From Pseudovibrio ascidiaceicola (GTDB lineage Bacteria; Pseudomonadota; Alphaproteobacteria; Rhizobiales; Stappiaceae), in contig NZ_FOSK01000015.1 in assembly GCF_900114245.1 (NCBI RefSeq), forward strand, positions 1 to 64,000: a stretch of 64,000 nt of DNA, written 5' to 3'. The position numbers were made by a program, and so were the translations under genes. This document shows, piece after piece, positions 35,220-43,010 of this stretch; position 1 is the stretch's first letter, and every line of letters starts with the position of its first letter. The notes below the pieces were generated by a model that had not been told where the DNA came from, made no database searches, and saw nothing but the letters and a program-made list of their open reading frames with translations.

Positions 35220-36671
35220 ATGACAGATCACACCCAGCACGAAACAGCCCCGGCCTCCGGCCTCAGTCCCACGCCCGAAAAAATAAAGTCCTCGTTTAAC
35301 ACCAAACAGACCTGGCAGTTTCTTGGTGTTGCAGTTGCCGCCACCATCGCGGGTCTTCTGGCCTCCGCTTATCTGCCTGCTGGCATGGCCGTTGCTGCGG
35401 TCTTATCCGTTGGTTGTCTCGGCCTATGGGCAACGGGTGTGGTGCCGGAATACTGGACCGCGCTCGCCTTCTTCTTCGTTGCCATCGTAATAGGGATTGC
35501 CCCACCGGATGTGGTGTTCTCCGGCTTCCAGACCTCAACCTTCTGGCTGCTGTTCGCAGGCCTCGTGCTTGGCGCCTCCATCAAGCACACCAAACTGGAT
35601 AAACGAGCTGCGGTACTGCTGATGCGTTTGCCACTCAACAGCTATGCGGGGCTGGTCTCCAGCATCGTCGCCTTCAGTGTGGCGCTGGCGTTTGTGGTGC
35701 CCTCATCCATTGGCCGTATCATGATTTTGCTGCCGGTGATCTCCGCCCTTGCTGCGCAGATCGGCTTCAAACCCGGCTCCAACGGGCGCACGGGCATGCT
35801 TTGTGCAGCGGCCTTTGCGACCTTTGCTCCAGCCTTCACCATTCTGCCTGCCAATGCCCCCAACATGATCCTCGCCGGGATGAGCGAGAGCCTCTATGAC
35901 CTCAGCATTTCCTATTGGGATTACTTGCGTTTGAACTTCCCGGTTCTGGGCATCCTGAAGTCACTCATCCTTATCGGACTGACGCTGGTCCTATTCCCGG
36001 ACAAGCTTCCTCAGGACGCGCATGAGACCACTGAGGCAGTCACACCCGTCAGCGCTCCTGAACGACGCCTGATGATCATTCTGGCGTTGTGCCTCATCTT
36101 CTGGCTGACGGATAGCCTACACCCGATTGGCCCGGCATGGGTTGGCCTTGCGGCGGCTCTGGCGTGCTTCTGGCCCAATGCCAAGCTGACCTCCAAAACC
36201 TGCATCAATCAGGACCTGAGCTATGGCTCCCTGATGTTCGTCGCGGGCATTATGGGGCTGGGTGCAGTCATTTCAGTTGCCGGACTGGGTGAAGCTTTGG
36301 TTCAGGCTGTTGGCGGCAAAGCTGGTTTTTCGCAGGACACTCCAATCTGGAACCTGTCGGTTCTCACTGGCCTGTCGACGCTGGTTGCCATGGCAACAAA
36401 CCTGCCGGGTGTGCCAGCTGTGATGACACCGGTTGCCGGGGATTTGGCCGATGCCACTGGCCTGCCCTTGCAGACTGTTTTGATGACGCAGGTCATGGCG
36501 TTTTCCAATGTGTTCCTGCCGTTTCAGGCTCCACCACTGGTCGCCGCCATTCAGGTTGGAAACCTGCCACCAAAAGCCGTGATCAAACTGTGTCTGACCC
36601 TGTTTGCGATCAGCCTGTTCCTGCTTGTCCCGATCGACATGCTGTGGTGGTACCTGCTCGGATTTCTTTAA
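35220..36671 (+). CDS. SLC13/DASS-type anion:sodium symporter
   Basis: The 483-residue protein has about twelve hydrophobic segments and family signatures: FSGFQTSTFWLLFAGLVLGA in the first half, LMFVAGIMGLGAVISVAGL, and MATNLPGVPAVMTPVAGDLA with the SNT-like ligand/sodium site (here ATN) in the second half. Relatives carry dicarboxylates, citrate, sulfate or other anions. It begins an apparent block with the haloperoxidase-like gene within the TDA region. Substrate and direction of transport are unknown; export or uptake of an acidic TDA-related compound is a possibility. Confidence 0.83.
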   Translation: MTDHTQHETAPASGLSPTPEKIKSSFNTKQTWQFLGVAVAATIAGLLASAYLPAGMAVAAVLSVGCLGLWATGVVPEYWTALAFFFVAIVIGIAPPDVVFSGFQTSTFWLLFAGLVLGASIKHTKLDKRAAVLLMRLPLNSYAGLVSSIVAFSVALAFVVPSSIGRIMILLPVISALAAQIGFKPGSNGRTGMLCAAAFATFAPAFTILPANAPNMILAGMSESLYDLSISYWDYLRLNFPVLGILKSLILIGLTLVLFPDKLPQDAHETTEAVTPVSAPERRLMIILALCLIFWLTDSLHPIGPAWVGLAAALACFWPNAKLTSKTCINQDLSYGSLMFVAGIMGLGAVISVAGLGEALVQAVGGKAGFSQDTPIWNLSVLTGLSTLVAMATNLPGVPAVMTPVAGDLADATGLPLQTVLMTQVMAFSNVFLPFQAPPLVAAIQVGNLPPKAVIKLCLTLFAISLFLLVPIDMLWWYLLGFL

Positions 36672-36679
36672 GCATCTTC

Positions 36680-36711
36680 AGACGGGCCCACACAAATGCT
36701 GAGGCCCGTCT
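36680..36711 (+). terminator. Terminator after the anion symporter gene
   Basis: AGACGGGCC pairs perfectly with GGCCCGTCT across a 14-base loop, 9 bases after the stop codon, followed by a T/C-rich stretch. Confidence 0.65.
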
Positions 36712-36784
36712 TCCATTCTTTCGATTTGTGCAAAGCGAATTTCCATCCCTAGCTATAGCCGTTTTCAAATTGCGAGGTTTTAGT

Positions 36785-38050
36785 ATGACGACCCGATTTA
36801 CTTGGTTGAAGACAATTGCTTACAGTGGCGCTTTGGCGCTTGTGATTACTGGTGGAGCCGCCAAAGCAGAATTGGCTGCTGACTGGCAAGACACCGCCAT
36901 GGGCCTTTTCAACGCTGAAAAATGGCCAGGTGCCAAACGCCAGCGCGCCCTGACAATTTTGCATACTGCAATGTTCGACGCCGCGAACGCAGTTGAAGGT
37001 ACCTACGCCCCTTACGCGTACACTGGCTCAACCAATCCGGATGCATCTGCGCAAGCAGCCGTTAATCAGGCCGCCCTGCACGTTCTGTCAGTCTTGATGC
37101 CAGAGCGTAAAGCGGAGTTGGAAATTGCTGCAAAGGAACGCCTTGCAAACCTGAAGAGCCCGCAGTCTGGCATTGCCCTGGGTCAAGCCGTTGCAGAGCA
37201 AATTCTGGCAGCACGCGCATCAGACAATGCTAACTTCTCAGTAGATTACACACCGGGTCCGACGGAAGCAGGTGTGTATCAGCCAACCTCCGAGCGCGAG
37301 ATGGTTGCCCCCAAAATTCGCGAGATGAAACCATTTGTCCTGTCCTCCGCAACCCACTTCCGCGTGCCGCCACCTCCGGCACTGGAGAGCATGCAATACC
37401 AGCGTGGTCTGAGCGAAGTCGTTGAGATGGGCGGCAAGGAAACACAGACTAACGAGGACAATGTCTTCATCGCCAAGCTTCATGCTGGCTCTGGCTCCGG
37501 AGCATGGAACCAGATCGCCCGCAAAAGCAGTGCGTCCTGTGATCTGTCCATGCTGGAAGAAGCTCGCACGCTCGCGCTTCTCAACATTGCACTGACAGAC
37601 GCATTGGTTGCTGGTTTCAACGCAAAGTATGAATACGCTTTGTGGCGTCCGCAAACCGCAATGGAAGCTTTGGGCAAGACCTATAAGCACCCAACACTCA
37701 AGGCCGATATGGAGTGGAGTTCTCTGGTGCCTGCACCAATGCATCCTGAATATCCATGTCAGCACTGCACCAGCGGCAGTGCGGCTCAGGAGATCATGGA
37801 ATCCGTCTTTGGTGACGGCAAAATGGCCTTCACTTTCAACGGCAAGGGCGGTCTTTCCAAAGACTATGTCAGTTTCCAGCAGTTTGCCGAGGAAGAGTCA
37901 GAATCCCGTGTTCTCGGCGGCGTTCACTACCGCCGCTCCAACGCTGTTGGCGACATGTTGGGCTACCAGATCGGCTCTTATGTTGCAGAGACCTCTTTGC
38001 AGCCTCTGAAGCAAATCAGCGACATCAAGAAATGTGCAGGCAGCCGCTAG
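36785..38050 (+). CDS. Exported vanadium-haloperoxidase/PAP2-superfamily protein
   Basis: The 421-residue protein starts at the ATG 36785 and has a signal peptide (cleavage near GGAAKA-ELAA). The C-terminal half carries the phosphate/vanadate-binding layout: YALWRPQTAM (Arg), PMHPEYPCQHCTSGSAA where the canonical PSGH is changed to PCQHCTSG but keeps the His, and GVHYRRSNAVGDMLG (His and Arg). Vanadium haloperoxidases halogenate organic compounds; PAP2 relatives are phosphatases. Two cysteines in the active loop are unusual. It sits between the anion symporter and tdaF. It could tailor, oxidise or detoxify an extracellular product, but this is inference. Confidence 0.75.
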   Translation: MTTRFTWLKTIAYSGALALVITGGAAKAELAADWQDTAMGLFNAEKWPGAKRQRALTILHTAMFDAANAVEGTYAPYAYTGSTNPDASAQAAVNQAALHVLSVLMPERKAELEIAAKERLANLKSPQSGIALGQAVAEQILAARASDNANFSVDYTPGPTEAGVYQPTSEREMVAPKIREMKPFVLSSATHFRVPPPPALESMQYQRGLSEVVEMGGKETQTNEDNVFIAKLHAGSGSGAWNQIARKSSASCDLSMLEEARTLALLNIALTDALVAGFNAKYEYALWRPQTAMEALGKTYKHPTLKADMEWSSLVPAPMHPEYPCQHCTSGSAAQEIMESVFGDGKMAFTFNGKGGLSKDYVSFQQFAEEESESRVLGGVHYRRSNAVGDMLGYQIGSYVAETSLQPLKQISDIKKCAGSR

Positions 38051-38079
38051 GTCAGCTCCTCCTGACTTAGCTTGCACTT

Positions 38080-38118
38080 GCAGGCCGCACTCCAATCCCC
38101 TCGCGGCCTGCTTTTTTT
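38080..38118 (+). terminator. Rho-independent terminator after the haloperoxidase-like gene
   Basis: GCAGGCCGC pairs with GCGGCCTGC across a 14-base loop and is followed by seven T residues. Confidence 0.9.
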
Positions 38119-38192
38119 ATCACCCCAGAAAAGGGAGCACTTGCAAGCGCCACTTCCGGCAAAGCACCCGCAGGTCTAAAGGAACAGGTACT

Positions 38193-38723
38193 ATGGAAAA
38201 TCGAACTGGTTTAGCACTCCGCATTCTCTTTGTTGGCATTGGCGCAACGCTCTTCATGGATATCTGGGCCATCGCAGCAGATAGCCTCTTTGGCATTCCG
38301 CAGAGCAATTTCTCAGTGGTGGGTCGCTGGCTGGGGCACATGCTGGACGGACAATTCACCCACGAAAGCATCCGCCGCGCTGCACCTATCGCAGGAGAAG
38401 CAGCCCTTGGCTGGACGGTGCATTATCTGGTCGGGATCATCTTCGTTGCAGCTTTCGTCATGATTTTCGGAAATCGCCAGTTGCAAAAACCATCTCTGAT
38501 CCTTGCGATCTTGTTTGGCGTTGTGATGATCGTGTTCCCATTCTTCGTTATGCAGCCATCTCTTGGGGCAGGCGTTATGGCTGCCAACCGGCCAAACCCA
38601 GACTTCGCACGCCTGAAAAGCCTCATGACGCACTTCTCATTCGGCCTGGGCATGTATGTAGCGCTTTGGGTTCAGACCAAGATCTTCAAACCAATTGAAG
38701 CACCGGTTTCCTCCGCATCCTGA
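38193..38723 (+). CDS. DUF2938-like small membrane protein
   Basis: The 176-residue protein starts at ATG 38193 after AAAGGAACAGG. Four hydrophobic segments lie at about 8-27, 67-90, 97-120 and 140-165. The pattern FMDIWAIAADSLFGIP, then the Gly-His-Met GRWLGHMLDGQF and a FGLGMYVAL C-terminus resembles DUF2938, a family of inner-membrane proteins without known function. It lies between strong terminators, so it is a single-gene transcript convergent with tdaF. Confidence 0.72.
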   Translation: MENRTGLALRILFVGIGATLFMDIWAIAADSLFGIPQSNFSVVGRWLGHMLDGQFTHESIRRAAPIAGEAALGWTVHYLVGIIFVAAFVMIFGNRQLQKPSLILAILFGVVMIVFPFFVMQPSLGAGVMAANRPNPDFARLKSLMTHFSFGLGMYVALWVQTKIFKPIEAPVSSAS

Positions 38724-38741
38724 TTGTTTCAGGATCACGAG

Positions 38742-38775
38742 AAAGCCCGCCGTTCATCTGAGCGGCGGGCTTTTT
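38742..38775. terminator. Bidirectional terminator between the DUF2938 gene and tdaF
   Basis: AAAGCCCGCCG pairs perfectly with CGGCGGGCTTT around a ten-base loop, with T-runs reading in the plus direction and A-runs that give T residues on the minus strand. It serves both convergent genes. Confidence 0.9.
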
Positions 38776-38798
38776 GTCGATCGGGAAAGCCGTTGAAG

Positions 38799-39398
38799 TT
38801 AGCTTAGCTCAAGCTCTCTGCGAACCTGATACTGAGGCAGATGCTTCTTGATCTGCTCCACCACCACCTCAGGATCGGGCAGTGACTGGTGACCGTGGAT
38901 CTTACCCATGTGCGGGTCAAAGTTCTCACGCCATACCGGATCACACACCTCGTAACCATCTTCGCGGATCTGCGCCACATTGCGCTTTACAGAGGGCTTC
39001 TTCCACATGGGCCCGCCCATCACCGGGAAGAAGAGCACCGGAAACTCAGCAGCAAGAATGACCGTGGTCAGGCGGTTGAGTGAGGAACCATTGGCAACAC
39101 CAGACAACGTGTTGGCCGTTGCTGGCATCACGGCGAGAATATCGTGCTCGGCTGCGATGCGTCCCGGCTTGTCCGTGGACCAGTCTTTCGGATCATCTCC
39201 GCAGATCACCCGATCCACAAACAACGCGATGCTGTCCATGTTCACGAAGTTGATAGCATTAGGCGTAAACATGGCGGTGAGTGTGCAATCAATCGAATTC
39301 TTGATCTCTCGCAGATAGTTGGGCAGCAGCGTCGCATCCAGAGATGCGCTCGCCCCAATCAGAATGCGGGCCTTGTCAGGAGTGTCATTGGTGACCAT
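38799..39398 (-). CDS. tdaF: HFCD-family flavoprotein of TDA biosynthesis
   Basis: The 199-residue protein belongs to the homo-oligomeric flavin-containing Cys decarboxylases (phosphopantothenoylcysteine decarboxylase/EpiD type). ILIGASASLDATLLPNYLRE at the N-terminus, the flavin/substrate loop DILAVMPATANTLSGVANGSS and the PVMGGPMWKKPSVKRNV strap typical of the fold are present. TdaF of Phaeobacter is proposed to release thiol sulfur by decarboxylating a cysteine adduct on the tropone. Here it lies about 11 kb from tdaE and on the other strand, unlike the compact Phaeobacter cluster. It diverges from a reductase gene with a 326-base spacer. Confidence 0.86.
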   Translation of the reverse strand: MVTNDTPDKARILIGASASLDATLLPNYLREIKNSIDCTLTAMFTPNAINFVNMDSIALFVDRVICGDDPKDWSTDKPGRIAAEHDILAVMPATANTLSGVANGSSLNRLTTVILAAEFPVLFFPVMGGPMWKKPSVKRNVAQIREDGYEVCDPVWRENFDPHMGKIHGHQSLPDPEVVVEQIKKHLPQYQVRRELELS

Positions 39399-39724
39399 GG
39401 AAAAATCCTCTCTGTAAAATCCATTTCAAGATGATGGAGGTGCCGCGCGATTGGCGCCTTTGGGTGAGCTACGGAACCCTAGGGGAGGTTGGTGAGTGCA
39501 CCTTGGCCAGCTCATCGCGCGGTGTCTTTTTCTGGTCGCCAGATGACCTCAAATCATGCCTCATATTCCAATTGTTTCTTTGAAATGCTCTCCTCAGGTT
39601 TGCTGAGGGCGAGGGCTCAGATTTGCTGATAGGCCGCCTCAGAACTTCCGATGTGCAATGAGAATGTACTGCTGGCATGGTTCCATTCAGATAAGCCATC
39701 AGGCTGCTGGAACTGGAGGGATTG
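39399..39724. other. Divergent spacer between tdaF and the reductase gene
   Basis: No credible gene is seen in these 326 bases. They must hold the promoters of tdaF (minus) and of the reductase (plus). CTGGAGGG at 39713-39720 is the ribosome binding site of the latter. I found no clear long palindrome. Confidence 0.5.
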
Positions 39725-40738
39725 ATGAGGGGTGCTGAAGTCAAAACCATTTGCGTTGCAGGAGCCAGCGGGCTGGCCGGGTCTTATATGGTCAAAGAAG
39801 CCCTCGCGCGCGGCTATCGCGTCAACGGCACCATGCGCGACATTTCCCAGCTCGATAAAGTCAGTGGCTTGATGCGGTTGCCCGGCGCGGCAGAAAGGCT
39901 GCATCTGTTTTCAGCAGATACAGCCAACTCTGAAAGGTTCGATGCGGCTATGACACAAGCGAAGGCTGTGTTCATCGCTTGCATTCCAACGACCAAACAC
40001 GGCGTAGACGGGACGCCTGCTGCGGAGCTGGATCGCGAGCGCGGCTTGACAGAGATCATCCAACCTGCAGAACAAGCCTGCCTGAACATCTTGAAAGCAG
40101 CGCATCGGCAAGGCGTTAAAACAGCAGTGCTCTGTTCCAGCACGGCCTCCGCAGAACCTGCCACGCCCTCCTTTGAAAAGCAGGAGGACAAGGACATTTC
40201 AGATGCCGAGATGCAGATCCAGCAAAAGAAATACGCGCAGGCACAAAAGACTGTAATGGAAGCTGCGGCAGAAGAGTTTACCGCGCAACATGGCATGAAG
40301 CTTTGTACCTTCTTGCCAAGCATGATGGTCGGTGCGCCCCTCCTACCTTCGCACTTGAAAGGTCACGTCCTCAGCTTTCTTGCAAAACTGCGGCACGGCA
40401 AAACGGGTTGGCACAGCACTGTTCCAGCCGGTTCCATGTCCCTCACCTCCCCGCAGGATCTTGCAAAGATGTCACTGGCTGCATTGGACCAGGCAGAGGC
40501 CTCCGGACGCTATTTTGCTGTGAGCGGCAGTTGGAGTTGGCGTCGGATTTATCAGGAAATTGCCGAGTACGTGCCGTTGGAGGCGCTGCCGGCCCCACTT
40601 GGCAGAGATCCGGAACCGCCAACGCGCTTTGACTTCAGCAAGCGCGACAGTCTCGGCGTTCCGATACAAGGCATTCAAGAGATGTTTGCCGATTTTTATG
40701 AGGCCTATGAGCAGGTCAGGCTCGTTCCTCAAGCCTGA
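39725..40738 (+). CDS. NAD(P)-dependent extended short-chain reductase (epimerase/DFR-like)
   Basis: The 337-residue protein starts at ATG 39725 with GGAGGG five bases upstream. The N-terminal Rossmann motif ICVAGASGLAGSYMVKEAL is at residues 9-27. The family's active-site Tyr-Lys is represented by Y170 and K175 (KKYAQAQK), one residue further apart than YxxxK, and the partner serines are in LCSSTAS at about 137-143. It resembles dihydroflavonol/cinnamoyl-CoA reductases and NmrA-like proteins. It is divergent from tdaF, so a role in TDA formation or tolerance is possible; no TDA gene of this type is known to me. Confidence 0.75.
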   Translation: MRGAEVKTICVAGASGLAGSYMVKEALARGYRVNGTMRDISQLDKVSGLMRLPGAAERLHLFSADTANSERFDAAMTQAKAVFIACIPTTKHGVDGTPAAELDRERGLTEIIQPAEQACLNILKAAHRQGVKTAVLCSSTASAEPATPSFEKQEDKDISDAEMQIQQKKYAQAQKTVMEAAAEEFTAQHGMKLCTFLPSMMVGAPLLPSHLKGHVLSFLAKLRHGKTGWHSTVPAGSMSLTSPQDLAKMSLAALDQAEASGRYFAVSGSWSWRRIYQEIAEYVPLEALPAPLGRDPEPPTRFDFSKRDSLGVPIQGIQEMFADFYEAYEQVRLVPQA

Positions 40739-40745
40739 TCCTCAG

Positions 40746-41774
40746 TTATCTCATCGGTACGCGCGCTTTTTGCACGCTGTTGCGCCACACAAACTTGGCA
40801 GGCAGCTTCACCGTTTCACTGGACGGCTGCTCAGTGGTGCACCATTCCAGGCACTTATCGATGATCAGATCCGTCGGTTGCGCAAAGGTGGTCAGGTCAT
40901 ATCCTTCCCACTCGGCCTGCTGAATATTATCAAAACCAATGACTGAAAGATCATCCGGTGTGCGCAGACCAAACCTCTGGCGCGCCGCATCAATGACGCC
41001 GCACGCAATCAAGTCTGTGGTGCAGAAAATGCCATCCGGGCGGTCTTCACGATCAAGCAGTGCCGTCCCCAGTTCAAGACCTGCCTGATAGGATGTGAAA
41101 CCATCCACCTCACACAAAACATCAACCCCGGCTTCTTCAGCAGCGGCTATGAAACCCTTCTGTCGCTCCACAATGCTCCAGGTGGCATTTGCGGAGTTTG
41201 CGAGGGCGATTCGCTTGCATCCCGCACGCAAAAGAGCCTTCAGTGCGGTCTTGCCTGCTGCCCTGTTATCCGGCCCAATCTGTAGAGAACCCGGGAAATC
41301 TTCCTCACGATTGATCAAAACCAGCTTCATGCCATTGCTAAAACATGTGTCGGCTAAAGAAGGGTCCGGCGCACCTGACAAAATAATCGCCGCTTCTGTG
41401 CGAAAACTGATGGCCTGAAGCAACGCATCCTTCACACGCTCCTCATATCCACTGGTGTTGATAAGCATTGTTACCTTACCAGCGGCCTGTAACCTGTCAG
41501 AGAGTTCAGCGATCATCGCAGAGCGGTGTGGCGTATCAATCTCAGCAGCAACCAGAGCCACGATACCACTTTCAGAGCGGTTGAGACTGCTCGCAAGGCG
41601 GTTGACGCGGTACCCTAGTATTTCTGCGGATTTCAATACTTTAGCACGCGTCGCGTCGGAAACACTGGCCCCCGGAGTAAAGGTTCTGGAGACAGAAACA
41701 CGGGACACGCCAGCGTGGCGCGCGACGTCCTCAGCCCTGACCTGCTGCTTTCTTGAAGACACTTTTTCCGACAT
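40746..41774 (-). CDS. LacI family repressor of the organophosphate-type ABC operon
   Basis: The protein has 342 residues from the ATG at 41774 (MSEKVSSRKQQVRAEDVARH). The N-terminal HTH with hinge helix (AEDVARHAGVSRVSVSRTF, then RVNRLASSLNR) and a periplasmic-binding-like effector domain are clear. It is divergent from an ABC importer operon and two GTACACGT-type operators lie in the spacer, one near its own start, so it represses both itself and the importer until an inducer, probably a phosphorylated sugar or polyol, binds. The next gene upstream ends 8 bases from its stop on the other strand. Confidence 0.9.
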   Translation of the reverse strand: MSEKVSSRKQQVRAEDVARHAGVSRVSVSRTFTPGASVSDATRAKVLKSAEILGYRVNRLASSLNRSESGIVALVAAEIDTPHRSAMIAELSDRLQAAGKVTMLINTSGYEERVKDALLQAISFRTEAAIILSGAPDPSLADTCFSNGMKLVLINREEDFPGSLQIGPDNRAAGKTALKALLRAGCKRIALANSANATWSIVERQKGFIAAAEEAGVDVLCEVDGFTSYQAGLELGTALLDREDRPDGIFCTTDLIACGVIDAARQRFGLRTPDDLSVIGFDNIQQAEWEGYDLTTFAQPTDLIIDKCLEWCTTEQPSSETVKLPAKFVWRNSVQKARVPMR

Positions 41775-41791
41775 CAAATTTCGCTGATTAT

Positions 41792-41805
41792 TGTACACGT
41801 TTGCA
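41792..41805. promoter_or_regulatory. Second, imperfect LacI operator near the repressor start
   Basis: TGTACACGTTTGCA shares the half-site TGTACACGT with the perfect operator at 41890-41903; the other half is degenerate. It is 18 bases upstream of the lacI-type start codon, fitting autorepression and possibly looping with the main site about 98 bases away. Confidence 0.6.
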
Positions 41806-41857
41806 TCTGCATATCAGGAAATATCCAGAAAATAAATTAGTCTTTCTTGGAATAAAG

Positions 41858-41888
41858 TTGACATTGCAAAAATTTAGCCGACTATATT
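41858..41888 (+). promoter_or_regulatory. Promoter of the AfuABC-like operon
   Basis: A consensus -35 TTGACA (41858-41863) is followed by a -10-like TATATT (41883-41888) with a 19-base spacing. The main operator palindrome begins two bases further, so repressor would block the start site. Confidence 0.6.
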
Positions 41889-41889
41889 A

Positions 41890-41903
41890 TGTACACGTGT
41901 ACA
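41890..41903. promoter_or_regulatory. Perfect LacI-type operator palindrome
   Basis: TGTACACGTGTACA is a perfect 14-base palindrome with the central CG typical of LacI-family operators. It lies between the -10 element and the AAGGAGG-like ribosome binding site of the binding-protein gene. Confidence 0.85.
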
Positions 41904-41926
41904 CAACGTGTTTGGGAGGAGTAAAC

Positions 41927-42952
41927 ATGAAATCCATTAAGACAGCTTTGTTGGGTGCAACCCTCATTGTGGGTGCTGGTGCAAGCGCGGCGTCTGCAGA
42001 TGAACTCAATGTCATCTGCTCCGCTGACAACGCTCTGTGCGAAAAACTCGCAGCAAAGTTTGAAGAAAAGTCGGGTGCTGACGTCAGCATGATCCGCCTT
42101 TCTTCAGGCGAAGCTTATGCAAAGATCCGTGCAGAAGCTCGCAACCCGCAGACGGACGTATGGTGGGGTGGAACCGGAGATCCGCATCTGCAGGCAGCAA
42201 ACGATCAGCTCTCTGTCGCTTACAAGTCGCCAATGCTGGAAGAACTTCTGCCATGGGCTGTTGCTCAGGCTGAAACTTCCAACTACCGCACTGTAGGCGT
42301 GTACTCTGGCGCACTAGGCTGGGGCTACAACAAAGAGATCCTCGCGGAAAAGGGCATCGAAGGCCCTAAATGCTGGTCTGACCTGCTAAATCCTGCGTTG
42401 AAGGGCGAAATCTCTATTGCAGATCCAAACTCTTCAGGCACCGCATACACCGCACTTGCTACTCTCGTTCAGTTGATGGGTGAAGAAGAAGCCTTCAAAT
42501 ACCTGTTGGCTCTGGGCAAGAACGTATCGCAGTACACCAAGTCCGGTTCCGCTCCTGTTAAGGCAGCGGCCCGCGGTGAAGCAGGTCTCGGTATCGTGTT
42601 CATGCACGATGCAGTGAAACAGGCTGAAGCAGGCTTCCCAATCGAGGTTGTCGCTCCATGTGAAGGCACCGGTTATGAAATCGGTTCAATGTCTCTCATT
42701 GACGGTGCGCCAAACCCAGACACTGCAAAAGTGTTCTACGATTGGGTGCTAACCCCAGAAGCACAGAACCTGATGGCGGAAACTGGTTCCTACCAGATTC
42801 CATCCAACAAGGGTTCTACCCAGCCAGAAGCTGCTCCTAAGCTCGAGAACGTACGTCTCATCGACTACGATTTCGCAGAATATGGAAGCAGTGACCGCCG
42901 CAGAAACCTGCTGGCACGCTGGGACATGGAAGTTGGCGCTGCTGCAAACTGA
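41927..42952 (+). CDS. AfuA/FbpA-type ABC transporter substrate-binding protein
   Basis: The protein has 341 residues from the ATG at 41927, eight bases after GGGAGGAG; a longer upstream frame would cross the operator. Signal peptide: residues 1 to about 23 (cleavage near ASA-DELN). The fold is that of SBP families annotated as ferric-iron binding (LAAKFEEKSGADVSMIRLSSGEA, PQTDVWWGGTGDPH, YSGALGWGYNKEIL). The adjacent tyrosine pair that binds iron in FbpA is not evident, while LacI control and a phosphatase gene in the operon fit AfuA-like hexose-phosphate binding. Ligand inferred only. Confidence 0.83.
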   Translation: MKSIKTALLGATLIVGAGASAASADELNVICSADNALCEKLAAKFEEKSGADVSMIRLSSGEAYAKIRAEARNPQTDVWWGGTGDPHLQAANDQLSVAYKSPMLEELLPWAVAQAETSNYRTVGVYSGALGWGYNKEILAEKGIEGPKCWSDLLNPALKGEISIADPNSSGTAYTALATLVQLMGEEEAFKYLLALGKNVSQYTKSGSAPVKAAARGEAGLGIVFMHDAVKQAEAGFPIEVVAPCEGTGYEIGSMSLIDGAPNPDTAKVFYDWVLTPEAQNLMAETGSYQIPSNKGSTQPEAAPKLENVRLIDYDFAEYGSSDRRRNLLARWDMEVGAAAN

Positions 42953-42960
42953 TTGAGATC

Positions 42961-42982
42961 GGGGCGAGTTAACGCTCGCCCC
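42961..42982 (+). terminator. Hairpin after the binding-protein gene
   Basis: GGGGCGAG pairs with CTCGCCCC across a six-base loop directly after the stop codon. It likely attenuates read-through from the binding-protein gene into the permease gene. Confidence 0.7.
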
Positions 42983-43010
42983 GTTTCCCTAAAAAACCTG
43001 GTTTTTCCAA

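Noticed and set aside
39469-39750. Small minus-strand frame in the tdaF upstream spacer
   Set aside because: Serine-rich low-complexity content without a ribosome binding site; it overlaps the start of the divergent reductase.
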